NCBI RefSeq assembly: GCF_025506275.1
Contig: NZ_QYCP01000091.1
Span: forward strand, 124,001 to 188,000
Source: Brevibacterium permense
GTDB lineage: Bacteria; Actinomycetota; Actinomycetes; Actinomycetales; Brevibacteriaceae
Direction: 5' to 3'
DNA length: 64,000 nt
A model generated the notes under the pieces. It searched no databases and was not told where the DNA came from. It saw nothing but the letters and a program-made list of their open reading frames with translations. Below, in pieces: positions 19,328 through 28,535 of the stretch. How positions within the stretch are numbered: position 1 is the first letter of the stretch; each line of letters opens with the position of its first letter. The position numbers and the translations under genes are program-made.

Positions 19328-19399
19328 TGCGCGATACTGGGATCGAACCAGTGACCTCTTCCGTGTCAGGGAAGCGCGCTACCGCTGCGCCAATCGCGC
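19328..19399 (-). tRNA. tRNA-Val (GAC)
   Basis: 72 nt without encoded CCA. Acceptor GCGCGAT/ATCGCGC, a 5-bp T stem around TTCGATC, and anticodon loop CTGACAC giving anticodon GAC. It is near-identical to the tRNA-Val(CAC) just upstream; the two differ essentially in three loop bases. Confidence 0.95.
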
Positions 19400-19436
19400 T
19401 CTATTCATTTGTTGCACCGGAACCCGAGGGTCCCTG

Positions 19437-19508
19437 TGCGCGATACTGGGATCGAACCAGTGACCTCTTCCGTGTGAAGGAAGCGCGCTACCGCTGCGCC
19501 AATCGCGC
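19437..19508 (-). tRNA. tRNA-Val (CAC)
   Basis: 72 nt. The acceptor, D and T arms are the same as in the neighbouring valine tRNA. The anticodon loop is TTCACAC, anticodon CAC, reading GUG codons. Third gene of the minus-strand tRNA cluster. Confidence 0.95.
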
Positions 19509-19538
19509 TGGTCAACCGACATTTCTGCCGGCCATCCG

Positions 19539-19609
19539 AGGTGGCGACGGGATTCGAACCCGTGTATACGGCTTTGCAGGCCGCTGCCTCGCCTCTCGGC
19601 CACGCCACC
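19539..19609 (-). tRNA. tRNA-Cys (GCA)
   Basis: 71 nt. Acceptor GGTGGCG/CGCCACC, T loop TTCGAAT, anticodon loop CTGCAAA with anticodon GCA. It lies between the Gly and Val tRNA genes, an order usual in actinobacteria. Confidence 0.95.
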
Positions 19610-19635
19610 GCCAAGGCAGTGCCATGACGCCTCCG

Positions 19636-19708
19636 AGCGGATGACGGGACTCGAACCCGCGACCCTCACCTTGGCAAGGTGATGCTCTACCAACTGAGCC
19701 ACATCCGC
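19636..19708 (-). tRNA. tRNA-Gly (GCC)
   Basis: 73 nt. Acceptor GCGGATG/CATCCGC, D-arm GGCTCAGTTGGTAGAGC, T loop TTCGAGT, anticodon GCC in the loop of the CACCTTGCCAAGGTG stem. First gene of the four-tRNA transcript. Confidence 0.96.
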
Positions 19709-19745
19709 ATTTCTCGCTGCCCGGTTTCCCTGGCAACGAGATATA

Positions 19746-19774
19746 ACTCTATACGCAGGTGGCGGCTTACGCAA
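19746..19774 (-). promoter_or_regulatory. Promoter of the tRNA cluster, TTGCGT-17-TAGAGT
   Basis: On the minus strand a -35 TTGCGT (19769-19774) and a -10 TAGAGT (19746-19751) are 17 bases apart and lie about 38-66 bases before tRNA-Gly. It is a sensible single promoter for all four tRNA genes. Confidence 0.55.
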
Positions 19775-19832
19775 AATCAGAATCGGGTGATCGTGGTCAC
19801 ACGTATCGATCAAGCTTTCAGGGTCACCATCT

Positions 19833-19838
19833 TATAGT
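19833..19838 (+). promoter_or_regulatory. -10 element TATAGT, leaderless start
   Basis: TATAGT ends six bases before the GTG at 19845 and no ribosome site is present, so the TIGR02611 mRNA is probably leaderless. The -35 is weak. Confidence 0.5.
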
Positions 19839-19844
19839 GGTTGG

Positions 19845-20321
19845 GTGAATGCAGAGAGCCCGCAGACCCGCCCCAAAGGCTGGTTGTCACGCCACCACCG
19901 GCAAGGTCCCCGACCGTGGCGGAAACTGCGTCTGGGGTTCCTCCGCTGGCGGCGCACAGTGTTGGCCAACCCGCACACTGCACGCCTCTATCGCACCATC
20001 GTCGGCGGCCTCGGCACACTCATCGTCCTCATCGGCCTCGTTCTCGTTCCGCTGCCCGGTCCCGGCTGGCTCATCGTCATCATCGGCCTATTCATCATCT
20101 CCAGCGAGTTCCACTGGGCTCAGCGGCTTCTGCACTTCGTGCGCGTGAACGTCGAACGCTGGACGCACTTGATCATGGCTCAGCGGCTGTGGGTGCGGTG
20201 GACCATCGGGGCCGTGACGGCCGCCTTCGTGGCTGTCATCGTGTGGCTCACCCTGAAACTCACCGGCCTGCCCGATTGGGTCCCGGACCTGCGTCTCTTC
20301 GATGTGATCGGCCTGCATTGA
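19845..20321 (+). CDS. TIGR02611 family membrane protein (PGPGW motif)
   Basis: 158 residues. A basic, Arg/Trp-rich cytosolic N-terminus (1-50) is followed by two adjacent hydrophobic stretches around the PLPGPGWLIVIIGL motif (about 52-85) and a third helix at about 120-140. The PGPGW motif marks this small actinobacterial family, which has no known function. It is divergent from the tRNA cluster. GTG start supported by the -10 immediately upstream. Confidence 0.8.
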   Translation: MNAESPQTRPKGWLSRHHRQGPRPWRKLRLGFLRWRRTVLANPHTARLYRTIVGGLGTLIVLIGLVLVPLPGPGWLIVIIGLFIISSEFHWAQRLLHFVRVNVERWTHLIMAQRLWVRWTIGAVTAAFVAVIVWLTLKLTGLPDWVPDLRLFDVIGLH

Positions 20322-20383
20322 GAGATGACCGACGCGCGCCCCACCTTCATCAGAGGTGCGACGGGCGTCGATGGCCTCTCGAC

Positions 20384-21391
20384 TCAGGACGACAGAGCGG
20401 TCAGTCGCGAGAGGCAGCGCATGTACTTCTTCTTGTAGCCGCCGGCCAGCGATTCCTCGGTGAAGACCTTATCGAGAGCGGCACCGGAGTTGATGATGTG
20501 CACATTGCGATCGTAGAGCCGGTCGACAAGCGCCACGAAGCGCAGAGCCACGCTCTCGTTTTCGATCGTGCGCACGTTCTCCCACACAGCCGCGTCGATT
20601 CCGTCGACCATCCGCCCGTAACGTGAAGGGTGAACGGTGGACAGGTGGCTGAGCAGCGCGGAGAAGTCATCGCGAGCCACAACTCCGTCAAGCTGGCTCG
20701 CGGCCGAATCGAGTTCGGATTCCGGCAGCGGGTCCACTGGAGCGGTCAGCTCACGGGCACGGTAGTCCTTGCCGTCGATGCGATAGACCTCGAACTGATC
20801 GGCCAGCGCCTGAATCTCGCGCAGGAAGTCCTGAGCGGCGAAGCGCCCCTCTCCCAGAGCCCCGGGCAGAGTGTTCGATGTCGCGATGATCTTCACTCCG
20901 GCGTCGGTGAGTTCGCGCATCAGCCGGGACATGAGCACGGTGTCGCCGGGATCGTCGAGTTCGAATTCGTCGACGCAGACGAGCTTCATCTTCGACAGGT
21001 CGTCGCGAGCCCGGGCGAAGCCCAGGGCACCGACGAGATTCGTGTATTCGACGAAGGTGCCGAAGGTCGCCGGCTTCTCGTTGGCATGCCAGGCCGAAGC
21101 CAACAGGTGAGTCTTGCCGACACCGTAGCCGCCGTCGAGGTAGACGCCCTTGGCACCGGATCTTCCCTTCGAGAACAGCTTGCCGAAGAATCCCTTGTCG
21201 GTCGAGCGCTGGGTGAATTCCCGCAGCTTGCTCCGTGCCTCTTCCTGCGAGGGCTCCGCGGGGTCGGTGCGGTAGCTGTCGAAGGACACGTCCTCGAACT
21301 GAGGCGGCGGCACGAGACCTGCGATGAGCTCTTCGGGGGCAACCTGTGGGGATCGGTCGCTCAGTGCGACCAGAGTCTGCTCGGCATTCAC
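20384..21391 (-). CDS. zapE: Cell division protein ZapE (AFG1-like ATPase)
   Basis: 335 residues from the GTG at 21391. Walker A GGYGVGKT at 87-94 and Walker B LVCVDEFELDD (about 132-142) mark the AFG1/ZapE AAA ATPase family, which in E. coli acts at the constricting Z-ring. The function in actinobacteria is not settled. The frame runs 29 codons further upstream, but TAGACT ends seven bases before the GTG, which argues for this start and a leaderless mRNA. It is convergent with the TIGR02611 gene and stands alone. Confidence 0.88.
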   Translation of the reverse strand: MNAEQTLVALSDRSPQVAPEELIAGLVPPPQFEDVSFDSYRTDPAEPSQEEARSKLREFTQRSTDKGFFGKLFSKGRSGAKGVYLDGGYGVGKTHLLASAWHANEKPATFGTFVEYTNLVGALGFARARDDLSKMKLVCVDEFELDDPGDTVLMSRLMRELTDAGVKIIATSNTLPGALGEGRFAAQDFLREIQALADQFEVYRIDGKDYRARELTAPVDPLPESELDSAASQLDGVVARDDFSALLSHLSTVHPSRYGRMVDGIDAAVWENVRTIENESVALRFVALVDRLYDRNVHIINSGAALDKVFTEESLAGGYKKKYMRCLSRLTALSS

Positions 21392-21398
21392 TCGGCCT

Positions 21399-21404
21399 AG
21401 TCTA
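21399..21404 (-). promoter_or_regulatory. -10 element TAGACT, leaderless start of zapE
   Basis: TAGACT on the minus strand is followed by seven bases and the GTG start at 21391. No Shine-Dalgarno is seen. Confidence 0.5.
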
Positions 21405-21418
21405 AGGCAGGCTCGAGT

Positions 21419-21436
21419 GCCCGGTTCAACCCGGGC
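21419..21436 (-). terminator. Weak hairpin downstream of era
   Basis: GCCCGG and CCGGGC arms with a 6-base loop lie about 110 bases after the era stop codon. It may end the hrcA-to-era transcript, but the stem is only six pairs and has no T-tract. Confidence 0.3.
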
Positions 21437-21545
21437 CTCGCAGGGTGATGCCCGACACAAGGAGCGCATCAGCGGCACTTCCGCCGTCCGTCCACCGCCC
21501 CGCCGACGAGCTGTTCACATCACCAGCGGCGACCGACCCGGCAGA

Positions 21546-22484
21546 TCAGTTGTTGAAGTCGAAGCCGAGGCGGCCGAGCTGCTTGGGATCGCGCTGCCAG
21601 TCCTTGGCCACCTTGACGTGCAGGTCGAGGTAGACCTTCGTGCCGAGGAGCCGCTCGATGCCCTGCCGGGATTCCGACCCGATGGTCTTCAGCCGGCTGC
21701 CGCCCTTGCCGATGATGATGGCCTTCTGGCTGGGACGTTCGACATAGAGGTTGACGTGGACGTTCCACAGCGGATTGTCCTCGCTGCGTCCTTCCCGCGG
21801 GTACATCTCCTCGACTTGCACGGCCAGGGAATGGGGCAGTTCGTCACGCACTCCTTCGAGGGCCGCTTCGCGTACGAGCTCGGCGATCATCTTCTCTTCC
21901 GGCTCATCCGTGAGGTCACCGTCGGGGTAGAGCGGAGGAGACTTCGGCAGATGTGCGGCGAGCACCGAATCGACGGTGTCGACCTGGAAGTCCTCGACCG
22001 CAGAGACGGGAACGACATCGGCGAAGTCGGCGAGCTCGCCGACGGCCAGCAGCGCCTCGGCGATCTTGTCCTTGGGCACCCGGTCGACCTTCGTCACGAG
22101 CGCGACGATCGGGGTCCGTCCGTCCAGCAGCGCCAGCTGGGAGGCGATATAGCGGTCTCCGGGACCGATCGGCTCATCGGCGGGCAGGCAGAAGCCGATG
22201 ACGTCGACCTCACCGAGCGTGGAGGCCACGAGATCGTTGAGTCGGGAACCGAGCAGGGTGCGTGGTTTGTGCAGTCCGGGGGTGTCGATGAGGATGAGCT
22301 GGTGGTCGTCCTTGTGGACGATTCCGCGGATCGTATGCCGAGTCGTCTGAGGTTTGGCCGAGGTGATCGCGACCTTCTCCCCCACCAGGGCGTTCGTCAG
22401 CGTCGACTTTCCGGTATTCGGGCGACCCACGAAGCAGGCGAAGCCGGCCCGATAGTCATCGGGGTAGTCCGTGCGAAATTCCAT
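21546..22484 (-). CDS. era: GTPase Era
   Basis: 312 residues. G1 GRPNTGKS (20-27), G3 DTPGL (about 68-72) and G4 TKVD (about 132-135), then a C-terminal KH domain with IIIGKGGSRLK (about 251-261). Era binds the 3' end of 16S rRNA and is needed for 30S maturation. The ATG starts one base after the corC stop, so it is coupled to the upstream gene. It is the last gene of the hrcA-dnaJ-rsmE-phoH-ybeY-corC-era run; ybeY in the same run is also a ribosome-maturation factor. Confidence 0.97.
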   Translation of the reverse strand: MEFRTDYPDDYRAGFACFVGRPNTGKSTLTNALVGEKVAITSAKPQTTRHTIRGIVHKDDHQLILIDTPGLHKPRTLLGSRLNDLVASTLGEVDVIGFCLPADEPIGPGDRYIASQLALLDGRTPIVALVTKVDRVPKDKIAEALLAVGELADFADVVPVSAVEDFQVDTVDSVLAAHLPKSPPLYPDGDLTDEPEEKMIAELVREAALEGVRDELPHSLAVQVEEMYPREGRSEDNPLWNVHVNLYVERPSQKAIIIGKGGSRLKTIGSESRQGIERLLGTKVYLDLHVKVAKDWQRDPKQLGRLGFDFNN

Positions 22485-22485
22485 C

Positions 22486-23799
22486 TCAATCCTCTTCCTT
22501 CATCCCCGAACCTTCGGCTGCGGCGGTGCGCTGTGCGTGTCTGCTGTTCTCTTGGGTGCGGGTGACCCGCACGTGGGTGATCCGATGGCGTCGGCCCTGG
22601 CCCTCCATGGCTTCGATCTCGAGGCCCTCGATCGACGCATGCGAGCCGTCGATGGGCACTCGGTCGATGAGCTTCGAGAGCAGTCCGCCGACACTGTTGA
22701 CATCGTCTTCGTCGATGCGCACATCGAAGTATTCGGCGAAGTCGGAGATCGACATGCGGGTGCTGATGATGAACGATCCGTCTTCGGCGGCGACGAGTTC
22801 GTCATCGCCGTTGTCGTACTCGTCTTCGATCTCGCCGACGATCTCTTCGACGATGTCCTCGATGGTCACCAACCCTGCGGTGCCGCCGTATTCGTCGATG
22901 AGGATCGCCAGATGGGTCGAGTCCAGCTGCATCTGCCGCAGCAGGTCATCTGCCGGCTTCGTCTCCGGGACGAACAGGACGGAGCGGGCCAGATTGCCCA
23001 CGGGACGGTCAGCCTCCTCGGGGTGGAGGTGGAGGCGGCGGGCGACGTCCTTGAGGTAGGCGACTCCACGGACGTCATCGAGATCCTCCCCGCAGACGGG
23101 GATGCGGGAGAAGCCGGAGCGGAAGAACAGGTTCATCGCCTTCTGCAGGCTCACGTCCGCATCGACGGTGATGAGGTCGGTGCGCGGCACCATGACCTCG
23201 TTCGCCGAGGTGTCTGAGAGGTTGAACACCGACTGGATCATCTCGCGTTCGCCGTCTTCGATGATGTCAGATTCGCTCGCCCGCTCGACGAGATCGCGCA
23301 GCTGTTCGGAGGTCACGAACGGACCGTCCTTGTACACCTGGTCCGGTGTGAGCAGATTGCCGAGCACGACGAGGATGCGGGTGAGCGGTTTGAGCGCGAC
23401 GAGGACGATGCGTACGACCCAGCTGAGGTTGAGGCTGACGGCCAGCGATCGGCGCTTGCCGATCGTACGTGGGGAGACTCCGGCGATGATGAAGACCGCC
23501 ACCGAGGCGGTGATGACCGTGAGGAAGACCATGAGCGGTCCCACGGAGTAGTAGGAGTCGTAGGCCAGGGCGATGAACACCGTGGCGAGTGCTTCGAGGA
23601 AGTTGCGGACGAAGATGATGACGTTGATGTTCGTCGGCAGGTCCGCGAGGATCTTCTCGACACGCACCGCTGAGCGCTTGCCGTCCTCCTTCGCCTCTTC
23701 GACCGCATGGTGGGAGACGTTGAGCAGCGCGGCATCCACGGCAGAGAGGGTGGCTGCGATGATGAGGCACAGTGCCGCCCCGAGGAAGAACATGAACAC
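22486..23799 (-). CDS. HlyC/CorC family transporter (CNNM/CBS type)
   Basis: 437 residues. N-terminal CNNM (DUF21) membrane domain with three or four helices (about 1-20, 55-80, 85-110 and 120-145), a pair of CBS domains (about 195-320, including NEVMVPRTD and EYGGTAGLVT) and a C-terminal CorC_HlyC domain (about 340-420). Family members are linked to Mg or Co efflux and small-ion homeostasis. GTG at 23799 is preferred over the ATG at 23793 because GAGG is better spaced. It begins two bases after the ybeY stop. Confidence 0.9.
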   Translation of the reverse strand: MFMFFLGAALCLIIAATLSAVDAALLNVSHHAVEEAKEDGKRSAVRVEKILADLPTNINVIIFVRNFLEALATVFIALAYDSYYSVGPLMVFLTVITASVAVFIIAGVSPRTIGKRRSLAVSLNLSWVVRIVLVALKPLTRILVVLGNLLTPDQVYKDGPFVTSEQLRDLVERASESDIIEDGEREMIQSVFNLSDTSANEVMVPRTDLITVDADVSLQKAMNLFFRSGFSRIPVCGEDLDDVRGVAYLKDVARRLHLHPEEADRPVGNLARSVLFVPETKPADDLLRQMQLDSTHLAILIDEYGGTAGLVTIEDIVEEIVGEIEDEYDNGDDELVAAEDGSFIISTRMSISDFAEYFDVRIDEDDVNSVGGLLSKLIDRVPIDGSHASIEGLEIEAMEGQGRRHRITHVRVTRTQENSRHAQRTAAAEGSGMKEED

Positions 23800-23801
23800 G
23801 A

Positions 23802-24290
23802 TCAGACCTCGGTGGGGGTGGGAATGTCGGTGCGACCGTCGTAGCGGGCCGCGAAGAAGGTCAGCAGCAGATGCCGCTGGAGAGCGAACATCTCTTCCCG
23901 CGCTTCGGGCTCGCCGTGGTCGTAGCCGAGCAGGTGGAGGAATCCGTGGACGGTCAGCAGCAGGATCTCGTCCATCGTCGAATGACCGGCGGCCCGGGCC
24001 TGGGCTGCGGCGACCTCGGGGCAGATGATGATATCGCCCATCTGGCCTTCGGTCGGCTTCTCCGGCTCGCCCTGGTGGAGCTGGTCCATGGGAAAGGACA
24101 TCACATCGGTCGGTCCTTCGAGGTCCATCCAGGTGACGTGGAGTTCGGACATGGCCGCTGAGTCGACCATGGTCACGGCCAGTTCCGCACCGGGGTGCAT
24201 GTGCAGGGCCTCACCGAGATATTCGGTCAGGGCCACGACCTCGTCGAGGTCCACCTCGGCGTCGGTCTCGTTGAGGATCTCGGTGTTCAT
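23802..24290 (-). CDS. ybeY: Endoribonuclease YbeY
   Basis: 162 residues. The metal site HGFLHLLGYDH gives three His ligands at 115, 119 and 125. YbeY is a single-strand endoribonuclease for 16S rRNA 3'-end maturation and ribosome quality control. The ATG at 24290 overlaps the phoH stop (ATGA); a few in-frame codons upstream lie inside phoH and are ignored. The C-terminus is about 20 residues longer than the minimal core. Confidence 0.96.
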   Translation of the reverse strand: MNTEILNETDAEVDLDEVVALTEYLGEALHMHPGAELAVTMVDSAAMSELHVTWMDLEGPTDVMSFPMDQLHQGEPEKPTEGQMGDIIICPEVAAAQARAAGHSTMDEILLLTVHGFLHLLGYDHGEPEAREEMFALQRHLLLTFFAARYDGRTDIPTPTEV

Positions 24291-25366
24291 TCGGCATTCC
24301 CCCACAGGTCGTAGGCTTCGACGATCTTCGTCACCAGCGAATGCCGGACGACGTCCTTGCTGCCCAGTTCGCAGAACTGCAGGTCCTCGATTCCGTCGAG
24401 GATGTCGCGGACGACCTTGAGTCCGCTGCGGGTCTTGCCCGGCAGGTCGATCTGGGAGATGTCGCCGGTGACGACCATGCGTGATCCGAAGCCGAGGCGG
24501 GTGAGGAACATCTTCATCTGCTCGGCCGTCGTGTTCTGTGCTTCGTCGAGGATGATGAAGGCGTCGTTGAGGGTGCGCCCGCGCATATAGGCCAGGGGCG
24601 CGACCTCGATCGTGCCGGTCTCGATGAGCAGCGGGATCGATTCGGGGTCGACCATGTCGTGCAGGGCATCATAGAGCGGGCGGACGTACGGGTCGATCTT
24701 GTCGTTGAGCGTGCCCGGCAGGTAGCCCAGGGATTCTCCGGCTTCGACGGCCGGGCGGGTGAGGATGATCCGTGAGACCTCTTTGTGCTGGAGGGCGTTG
24801 ACGGCCATGGCCATCGCCAGATACGTCTTGCCGGTTCCGGCCGGACCGATGCCGAAGGTGATCGTGTGGTTGCGGATGGCCTTGACGTAGTCGTGCTGGC
24901 CCATCGTCTTCGGCCGGATCGACTTTCCCCTGGTGGAGAGGATGTTCGTGCCCAGCACCGCCGAGGCGGCCGCTCCTTCGGAGGAGAACGTCGTGACCCT
25001 CTCGATCGTCTCTTCGTTGATGCGGTGGCCGGCCGCGTGGAGTTTCTTGAGTTCCCCGATGACGCTGACGAAGGCTTCGACGCGGGTGGGCTCGCCGGTG
25101 ACCTGGACCTGGTTGGCCCGGACGTGGATGTCGAGGTCGGCGAAGGTCTTCTCCAGGGCGCGCAGGTTCGCTTCTCCGGGACCGAAGAAGGCGACGAGGT
25201 CGATGGAGTCGGGGATGACCAGTCGCACGGTGTCACGATCGGCACCTTGGGTGTCCGTCACGGCGTCATCGACAGCGGCACCGTCGCCGGTTGCGCCGGT
25301 GCCCGAGTCGGTGGGGTTCATGGAGTTCGGGTTCGGTGGGGTGATGTCCAGAATGTTCCTTTGCAA
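24287..25366 (-). CDS. phoH: PhoH-like ATPase
   Basis: Up to 359 residues. Walker A GPAGTGKT at 174-181 and DEAQN Walker B near 276-280 mark the PhoH/NTPase family, an RNA-helicase-like P-loop ATPase usually found next to ybeY. A KH-like region precedes the ATPase core. The start is uncertain. The longest frame opens with TTG at 25366, but AAAGGAA lies just inside it; ATG at 25321 gives 344 residues without a ribosome site. A -10-like TAGGAT (25406-25411) upstream suggests an internal promoter. Confidence 0.92.
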   Translation of the reverse strand: MQRNILDITPPNPNSMNPTDSGTGATGDGAAVDDAVTDTQGADRDTVRLVIPDSIDLVAFFGPGEANLRALEKTFADLDIHVRANQVQVTGEPTRVEAFVSVIGELKKLHAAGHRINEETIERVTTFSSEGAAASAVLGTNILSTRGKSIRPKTMGQHDYVKAIRNHTITFGIGPAGTGKTYLAMAMAVNALQHKEVSRIILTRPAVEAGESLGYLPGTLNDKIDPYVRPLYDALHDMVDPESIPLLIETGTIEVAPLAYMRGRTLNDAFIILDEAQNTTAEQMKMFLTRLGFGSRMVVTGDISQIDLPGKTRSGLKVVRDILDGIEDLQFCELGSKDVVRHSLVTKIVEAYDLWGNAE

Positions 25367-25421
25367 GTGAGCGCACCGTCACCGGCAGCGCCTGAGTGTG
25401 CTTCCATCCTAGTCCGATGCC

Positions 25422-26183
25422 TCACCAACGGCCCAATGAATTCTGGGCCAGGACGAGACCGGCAGGTCCCGCCGATGACGAGCGCAGGATCGTCGGTCCC
25501 AGCAGCACCGGGGCTGCTCCACGGCCGGTCAGGGCGGCGAGCTCGCCGTCGCTGATGCCGCCCTCGGGGCCGACGACGAAGACGATGCGTTCCGGCGGCT
25601 GCGCCGTGTCGTTCGCAATCAGGTCGTTCAGTGCTTCGGAGAGCCTCCGCTGAGCGGTCTCGTGGAGGACGAATACCGCATCGGCGTCGTTGAGGGTCTT
25701 GGCCAGGGCGGCTCCGCGGACGAGGTCGTGGAGGATGGGAAAGCGTGCTCGTCTGGCCTGCAGGGAGGCCGCTCCGAGAAGGTTCTCCCATTTCGCGGCC
25801 ATCTTCTCCCGCTTCTTGGCCGGCCAGTCGGCGATCGAGCGTTCGGCGGCCCAGGGAATGACGTCGTCGACGCCGATCTCGGTGGCTGTTTCGATGGCCT
25901 GCAGGTCCCGGTCGCCCTTGGCCAGGGCTTGGACGAGGACGAGGCGCGGGCCCGTGCGCGCCGCGACCGTCACCTCGGTGACGTCGATCGTCAGCTCGTT
26001 CGCCGAGGCGGCCGTGACGGTTCCGCGCGCACGTATGCCTTCTCCATCGACGATGTCGATTTCCTCGCCGGGACCGATCCGCCGCACCCGCACCGCATGC
26101 CCGGCCACGTCTTCACCGAAGGTGAGGGCGGACCCGACGACCGCCTCGGCGGCGGTGGCAGAACGGAAGACGGGAAGACTCAC
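25422..26183 (-). CDS. rsmE: 16S rRNA (uracil-1498-N3)-methyltransferase RsmE
   Basis: 253 residues. SPOUT-class methyltransferase with the cofactor-binding knot segments [13 protein letters not shown] (about 206-218) and [13 protein letters not shown] (about 229-241), plus an N-terminal PUA-like domain. It methylates U1498 of 16S rRNA. The GTG overlaps the dnaJ stop (GTGA). The dnaJ-rsmE pairing is the usual one in actinobacteria. Confidence 0.96.
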   Translation of the reverse strand: MSLPVFRSATAAEAVVGSALTFGEDVAGHAVRVRRIGPGEEIDIVDGEGIRARGTVTAASANELTIDVTEVTVAARTGPRLVLVQALAKGDRDLQAIETATEIGVDDVIPWAAERSIADWPAKKREKMAAKWENLLGAASLQARRARFPILHDLVRGAALAKTLNDADAVFVLHETAQRRLSEALNDLIANDTAQPPERIVFVVGPEGGISDGELAALTGRGAAPVLLGPTILRSSSAGPAGLVLAQNSLGRW

Positions 26184-27295
26184 CGACCGGCGAACCTCTC
26201 ACGCATGCGGGAGAACATGCCGCGGTTCTCGGTCGAGATCTGGGCGCGCGGAGTCTCTTCGCCGCGCAGTTCGGCGAGTTTCTCGAGCAGTTCGCGCTGT
26301 TCGTCGTCGAGTTTGTCCGGGGTGAGGACGTCGACGGTGATGAGCAGGTCACCACGGGTCTCCGAACGCAGGCGGGTGGCTCCGAGCCCGGGGAGTTTGA
26401 CGATGGTGCCGGACTGGGTGCCGGCGGCGATGGTGAGGTCCTGAGTGCCGTCGAAGGTCTCGAACGGGATGGTCGCACCCAGGGTCGCTGCGGTCATCGG
26501 CACGGAGACGGCGGCCCGGAGGTTGTCGCCGTCGCGCTGGAAGACCTCGTGGCGGGTGACCATGACCTCGACGAAGAGGTCACCGGCGGGTCCGCCTCCG
26601 GGGCCGACCTCACCCTGGCTGCTCAGCTGGATGCGGGTGCCGTCGGAGACCCCGGCGGGGATCCGGATCTTCATGGTCCGCTGTTTGCGCACGCGTCCGT
26701 CGCCCTGGCAGTTGAGGCAGGGGTTCGGGATGACGGTGCCGAAGCCGTGGCAGGAGTTGCAGGTCTGGTTCGTGACCATCTGACCCAGCAGGGTCCGGGT
26801 CATGCGCTGGACGCTGCCGGCTCCGTGGCACAGCGAGCAGGTCTCGATCTTCGTGCCTTCCTGCGTGCCGGCGCCCGAACAGGTGTCGCAGACGACTGCA
26901 GTGGTGACATCGAGGTCGACGGTGCCGCCGAAGGCCGCGGTCTTCAGGTCGATATTGACTCCGACGAGGGCATCCTTGCCGCGCTGGGTGCGCGGGATCG
27001 GGCCGCCTGCCTGACCGCCGCCACCTCCGAAGAAGGTCTCGAAGATGTCGCCGAATCCGCCGAATCCGCCGCCGGCCGGGAAGCCCTGACCGTTCTCGCC
27101 GCCGCCCATATCGTAGTTGCGGCGCTTCTCCGGGTCGGAGAGCACATCGTAGGCCAGTGAGATGGCTTTGAATTCGTCTTCGTGACCGGGATTGACGTCC
27201 GGGTGGTACTTGCGTGCCAGCTTCCGGTACGACGACTTGATCTCAGCCGCGGAAGCGTCTTTGGACACTCCGAGTGTTTCATAGTGATCGGCCAC
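26180..27295 (-). CDS. dnaJ: Chaperone protein DnaJ
   Basis: 371 residues. J domain with HPD at 31-33, a Gly/Phe-rich linker (about 70-100), four CxxCxGxG zinc repeats ([32 protein letters not shown]; about 135-210) and a C-terminal substrate-binding domain. It is the Hsp40 partner of DnaK and the type linked to hrcA (DnaJ2 in mycobacteria). GTG start. It follows hrcA by 122 bp, so CIRCE/HrcA probably controls it. Confidence 0.96.
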   Translation of the reverse strand: MADHYETLGVSKDASAAEIKSSYRKLARKYHPDVNPGHEDEFKAISLAYDVLSDPEKRRNYDMGGGENGQGFPAGGGFGGFGDIFETFFGGGGGQAGGPIPRTQRGKDALVGVNIDLKTAAFGGTVDLDVTTAVVCDTCSGAGTQEGTKIETCSLCHGAGSVQRMTRTLLGQMVTNQTCNSCHGFGTVIPNPCLNCQGDGRVRKQRTMKIRIPAGVSDGTRIQLSSQGEVGPGGGPAGDLFVEVMVTRHEVFQRDGDNLRAAVSVPMTAATLGATIPFETFDGTQDLTIAAGTQSGTIVKLPGLGATRLRSETRGDLLITVDVLTPDKLDDEQRELLEKLAELRGEETPRAQISTENRGMFSRMRERFAGR

Positions 27296-27417
27296 AGAAA
27301 CTTCTCTCTCCCTGACGTAGTGGTCTTCTCTGTTCGTGGTGGTGGCTGCGCCCTTTCGCGGTGCTCACCGGTTCTGTGCTGCCCGTCTGCGGGCGCCCCT
27401 GGTCGATGCCAAGGCAC

Positions 27418-28458
27418 CTACCCTCGATCGAGGATCGAGGACACGTACTTGGCGACGGCACGGACTGCCGAGATCGTCGTCGGATAGTCCATTCGGGTCG
27501 GGCCGAGCACTGCCAGTCTGGCCGAGGAACCCGCGTCATGACCATATTCGGCGGCGACGACGGAAGTCGAGCTGAATGATTCGTGAGTATTCTCACGCCC
27601 GATGCGCACGCTGATCTCCTCGTGGTCTTCGGCCATCGAGGTGAGCAGCCTGAGCAGGACGACCTGTTCTTCGAAGGCTTCGAGGATCGGGGCCATCTTC
27701 TCTCCAAATTCGCTTCCGGAGCGGGCGAGGTTCGCGGTGCCGGCCATGATGATGCGCTCTTCACGCGTCGCGGCCACGAGGTCGACGACGGCGGCCCTGA
27801 CCTGTTTGAGTCCGGAGTCGTCACGAGCGGTCGGCTCACTTGATTCGGAGGCGGTCGCCTCGGCGGCGGGGGCCGATCCGAAGACCTGCGCGAGTGTGCG
27901 TCCGGCGAATTCGGCGTTGATCTGATCGCGCAGTCCGCGGACGGCGTCTTCGTCGAGCGGGCTCGGGGTGATCACGGTCTTCTGCTCGACCTGGCCGGCA
28001 TCGGTGATGAGGACGACGAGGATCCGGCCGGGTCCGAGACCGACGATCTCGATGTGCTTGATGCGCGCCCGCGACACCGTCGGGTATTGGATGAGCGCGA
28101 CCTGTCGGGTGAGGCCGGAGAGGACGCGGACGGTGCGGTCGAGCATCTCGTCGAGATCGACGTCGCCGTCGATGAGTTGGAAGATCGCGCGCCGCTCGGC
28201 GGTGGTCAGCGGTTTGAACTCGTCGATCCGGTCGACGAACATCCGGTAGCCGAGGTCGGTGGGGATCCGTCCGGCAGAGGTGTGGGGCTGGGCGATATAG
28301 CCCTCTTGTTCGAGCGCGGCCATATCGTTGCGGATCGTGGCGGGAGAGACGCCGAGGGTGTGGCGCTGGACGATCGCCTTCGATCCCACGGGTTCGTTGG
28401 TGGCGACGAAGTCCTCGACGATGGCGCGCAGCACCTGTGCACGTCTGCTGTCATTCAT
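27418..28458 (-). CDS. hrcA: Heat-inducible transcription repressor HrcA
   Basis: 346 residues. N-terminal winged helix (about 1-75, with VSPATIRNDMAALE at about 38-51) and the HrcA core with the segment QPHTSAGRIPTDLGYR at about 57-72. It represses chaperone genes by binding CIRCE and is reactivated by GroEL. ATG at 28458 follows GGAGAGGAGA at good spacing; the frame continues 35 codons upstream through the operator region and is ignored. A CIRCE element 51-77 bases upstream shows autoregulation. Confidence 0.96.
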   Translation of the reverse strand: MNDSRRAQVLRAIVEDFVATNEPVGSKAIVQRHTLGVSPATIRNDMAALEQEGYIAQPHTSAGRIPTDLGYRMFVDRIDEFKPLTTAERRAIFQLIDGDVDLDEMLDRTVRVLSGLTRQVALIQYPTVSRARIKHIEIVGLGPGRILVVLITDAGQVEQKTVITPSPLDEDAVRGLRDQINAEFAGRTLAQVFGSAPAAEATASESSEPTARDDSGLKQVRAAVVDLVAATREERIIMAGTANLARSGSEFGEKMAPILEAFEEQVVLLRLLTSMAEDHEEISVRIGRENTHESFSSTSVVAAEYGHDAGSSARLAVLGPTRMDYPTTISAVRAVAKYVSSILDRG

Positions 28459-28508
28459 CGCAGATCTCCTCTCCGTCTCGCCGATCCATCGCGGTTCCGT
28501 GCCTGCGC

Positions 28509-28535
28509 TTGGCACTCTGTGAGCCTGAGTGCCAA
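28509..28535 (-). promoter_or_regulatory. CIRCE operator
   Basis: Inverted repeat TTGGCACTC-N9-GAGTGCCAA, a perfect 9-bp palindrome with the canonical 9-base spacer. It differs from the consensus TTAGCACTC/GAGTGCTAA at one symmetric position. It is the HrcA binding site controlling hrcA, dnaJ and probably the genes downstream. Confidence 0.95.
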
